Assembly (NCBI GenBank): GCA_032433765.1
Contig: JAVIAB010000159.1
Location: 56,152,333-56,216,332 of the forward strand
Direction: 5' to 3'
From: Megaustenia siamemsis
Taxonomy: Eukaryota > Mollusca > Gastropoda > Stylommatophora > Ariophantidae
DNA: 64,000 nucleotides
In this document: positions 63,001-64,000 of the stretch, one piece after another
Position numbering within the stretch: position 1 is the first letter of the stretch
How the letters are laid out: each line of letters begins with the position of its first letter
Position numbers and translations under genes: made by a program
The notes under the pieces: generated by a model
What the model was told of the DNA's origin: nothing
Database searches by the model: none
What the model saw: the letters and a program-made list of their open reading frames with translations, nothing else

Positions 63001-63225
63001 AAATATGTTGATGTCGGACAAACAGAGCGAAACATGTTTATATAGGACACATTGAATGAATCATTTTGATATCTGAGTTAATGTGCGAAACATGTTGATA
63101 TCGGATACACTTAGCGAAACATGTTGATATCGGATACACTTAGCGAAACATGTTGATATCGGATACACTTAGCGAAACAAATTTATATATGATACACTTA
63201 GCGAAACATGTTGGTATTGGATACA
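54085..63225. repeat. 29-bp satellite array, about 9.1 kb
   Basis: Roughly 310 head-to-tail copies of GACACACTGAATGAAACATG plus TTGATATCG. The unit has two perfect palindromes, AACATGTT and GATATC. Variation is mainly at a few sites (ATATCG, ATGTCG or ATGTTG; CTGAAT, CAGAAT, CGGAAT or CTTAAT). Groups of variants recur in the same order, which indicates higher-order repeats. Both edges are abrupt. The minus strand has no stop in any phase and 29 is not a multiple of 3, giving false frames up to 646 codons with a 29-residue period. Confidence 0.97.
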
Positions 63226-63239
63226 TTTCATTTACATGT

Positions 63240-63400
63240 CTGTAAACAACACATTTTTATTAAGCAAAGCGAGGCTGTACTTACTTGGGGTAGTTGCTAT
63301 CAAGACAAGTAAACAGAGAAAACTATGTCTGTAGACAACACATTTTGTATTAAGCAAAGCGCTGCTGTACTTACTTGGGGTAGTTGCTATCAAGACAAAG
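63240..63400. repeat. 90-bp partial duplication covering a splice donor
   Basis: The segment TGTACTTACTTGGGGTAGTT plus flanks occurs twice, 90 bp apart, so the donor of the exon at 63375-63420 is present at 63374 and again at 63284. The inner copy lacks the ATG. Confidence 0.85.
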
Positions 63401-63420
63401 AAAATCATTAGAACGTCCAT
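63375..63420 (-). CDS. Candidate first coding exon (signal peptide) of receptor gene B
   Basis: ATG at 63420 opens MDVLMIFFVLIATTP, a short hydrophobic signal peptide, and the exon ends one base into the next codon at a perfect donor (CCCCAA, then GTAAGTAC). Phase 1 matches the acceptor of receptor gene B at 49037 (A joined to TG ATA gives Met-Ile-Ser-Glu-Arg). Nothing else on this strand between them looks like a compatible exon. Intron 1 would be 14.3 kb, of which about 9.1 kb is the 29-bp satellite. A second donor 90 bp downstream, in frame, would add 30 residues if used. The assignment to gene B is inferred from phase, strand and order. Confidence 0.55.
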
Positions 63421-63489
63421 CTTGTGACAAAAATGCCGAGATTGGGTACCGATATAATTCTTCATGTCGTAAATGAATATAGTCTTTGT

Positions 63490-64000
63490 CATGTAGACTG
63501 AATAATATTGCTTAAGTTGTGGTTTTAATATCAGGTATACCTAGCATGTGAGAGAAGATAAAGAAGACGCTCAAGTGGACACGTGCATTACAATTGTAAG
63601 GACACGTCACGAGATCGTGAAGTGCCATCTTTTATAATTAATACTCATCAGAACTCAGATATTTAATGTTTTGAGAGAAAAGCTGATTTCACAAGATCTG
63701 GGAAATAGAAATGTCAAGAACATTCTTACTGTAATGATGATCATGACAATGCGCTTTGTTTTCATTAAAAATTTTGACTTCAGCAAAACCATCAATCGCA
63801 CATACATAAACACTCACACATTGGACACTAAACTGCTCGAGGGCGTACAACGTTCCTACATGTTAGTGTTAAGCTGACTACTCAAACCTTACATTCATGT
63901 ATTATTCTTGTTGATGAATGTACTTCGAAGATTAAACAAGATCTCGCCGGCGGGTAAAAACACTTCAACTACGTCATGCAGCATTTCAAACTGTCAAATT
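63490..64000. other. Upstream flank of the signal-peptide exon
   Basis: May hold the promoter of receptor gene B. CTATATTC about 60 bp above the ATG is TATA-like but unconvincing. No other feature could be supported. Confidence 0.3.

Noticed and set aside
54085..63225. Minus-strand open frames of 200-646 codons with a repeating MFHSV/CFIQC pattern
   Set aside because: They come from a stop-free 29-bp unit read in all three phases. No start context, domain or codon bias supports a protein.
54085..63225. CRISPR-like array
   Set aside because: Units are directly adjacent without unique spacers, and the context is eukaryotic.

Overview
The window reads as AT-rich, repeat-dominated animal nuclear DNA, most probably from a mollusc. 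The main clue is a pair of minus-strand genes that join LDL-receptor class A modules, leucine-rich repeats and a rhodopsin-like seven-helix domain, the layout of the snail receptor GRL101. RTE/L2-like and RNase H-bearing LINEs, tRNA-derived SINEs, a mariner and many minisatellites fit the same picture. Nothing bacterial, viral or organellar was seen. Species and phylum are inferences.

Layout. 0-8.7 kb: LINE debris and a 3.1-3.3 kb tandem duplication whose units hold long GATA/GGAT microsatellites and two minus-strand exons of a six-cysteine secreted protein. 8.7-16.5 kb: LINE fragments, a 42-bp minisatellite, a signal-peptide exon at 13.2 kb that fits the duplicated exons in phase, and two SINEs. 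16.5-22.2 kb: a 41-bp minisatellite split by an intact RTE-like LINE (17333-20474, one 980-codon ORF). 22.2-25.9 kb: LINE pieces, a hypothetical minus-strand secreted ORF and an unrecognised coding remnant. 25.9-34.3 kb: adjoining 51-, 52-, 51- and 33-bp minisatellites into which a mariner, an IS630/Tc1-type element and a truncated LINE have inserted, each with a readable target duplication. 35.9-36.9 kb: a 30-bp minisatellite.

37.4-49.0 kb holds two paralogous receptor genes, each with its ectodomain and seven-helix domain in one 3.7-kb exon (vWA-like, C-type-lectin-like, LDLa, LRR, 7TM). LINE fragments and an inverted SINE pair lie between them. Both reading frames are interrupted. 49-54 kb is LINE/SINE debris with two small minisatellites. 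54.1-63.2 kb is one 29-bp satellite array, and just beyond it a minus-strand exon (63375-63420) encodes a signal peptide with a GTAAGT donor whose phase fits the distal receptor. The satellite therefore appears to lie in that receptor's first intron.

All host genes that can be supported are on the minus strand: a six-Cys secreted protein gene (13.3 to 3.0 kb), possibly a second small secreted protein (23.7-24.0 kb), and two large adhesion-type GPCR genes. The rest is mobile or tandem-repeat DNA. Long open frames across the tandem arrays are artefacts of stop-free repeat units.
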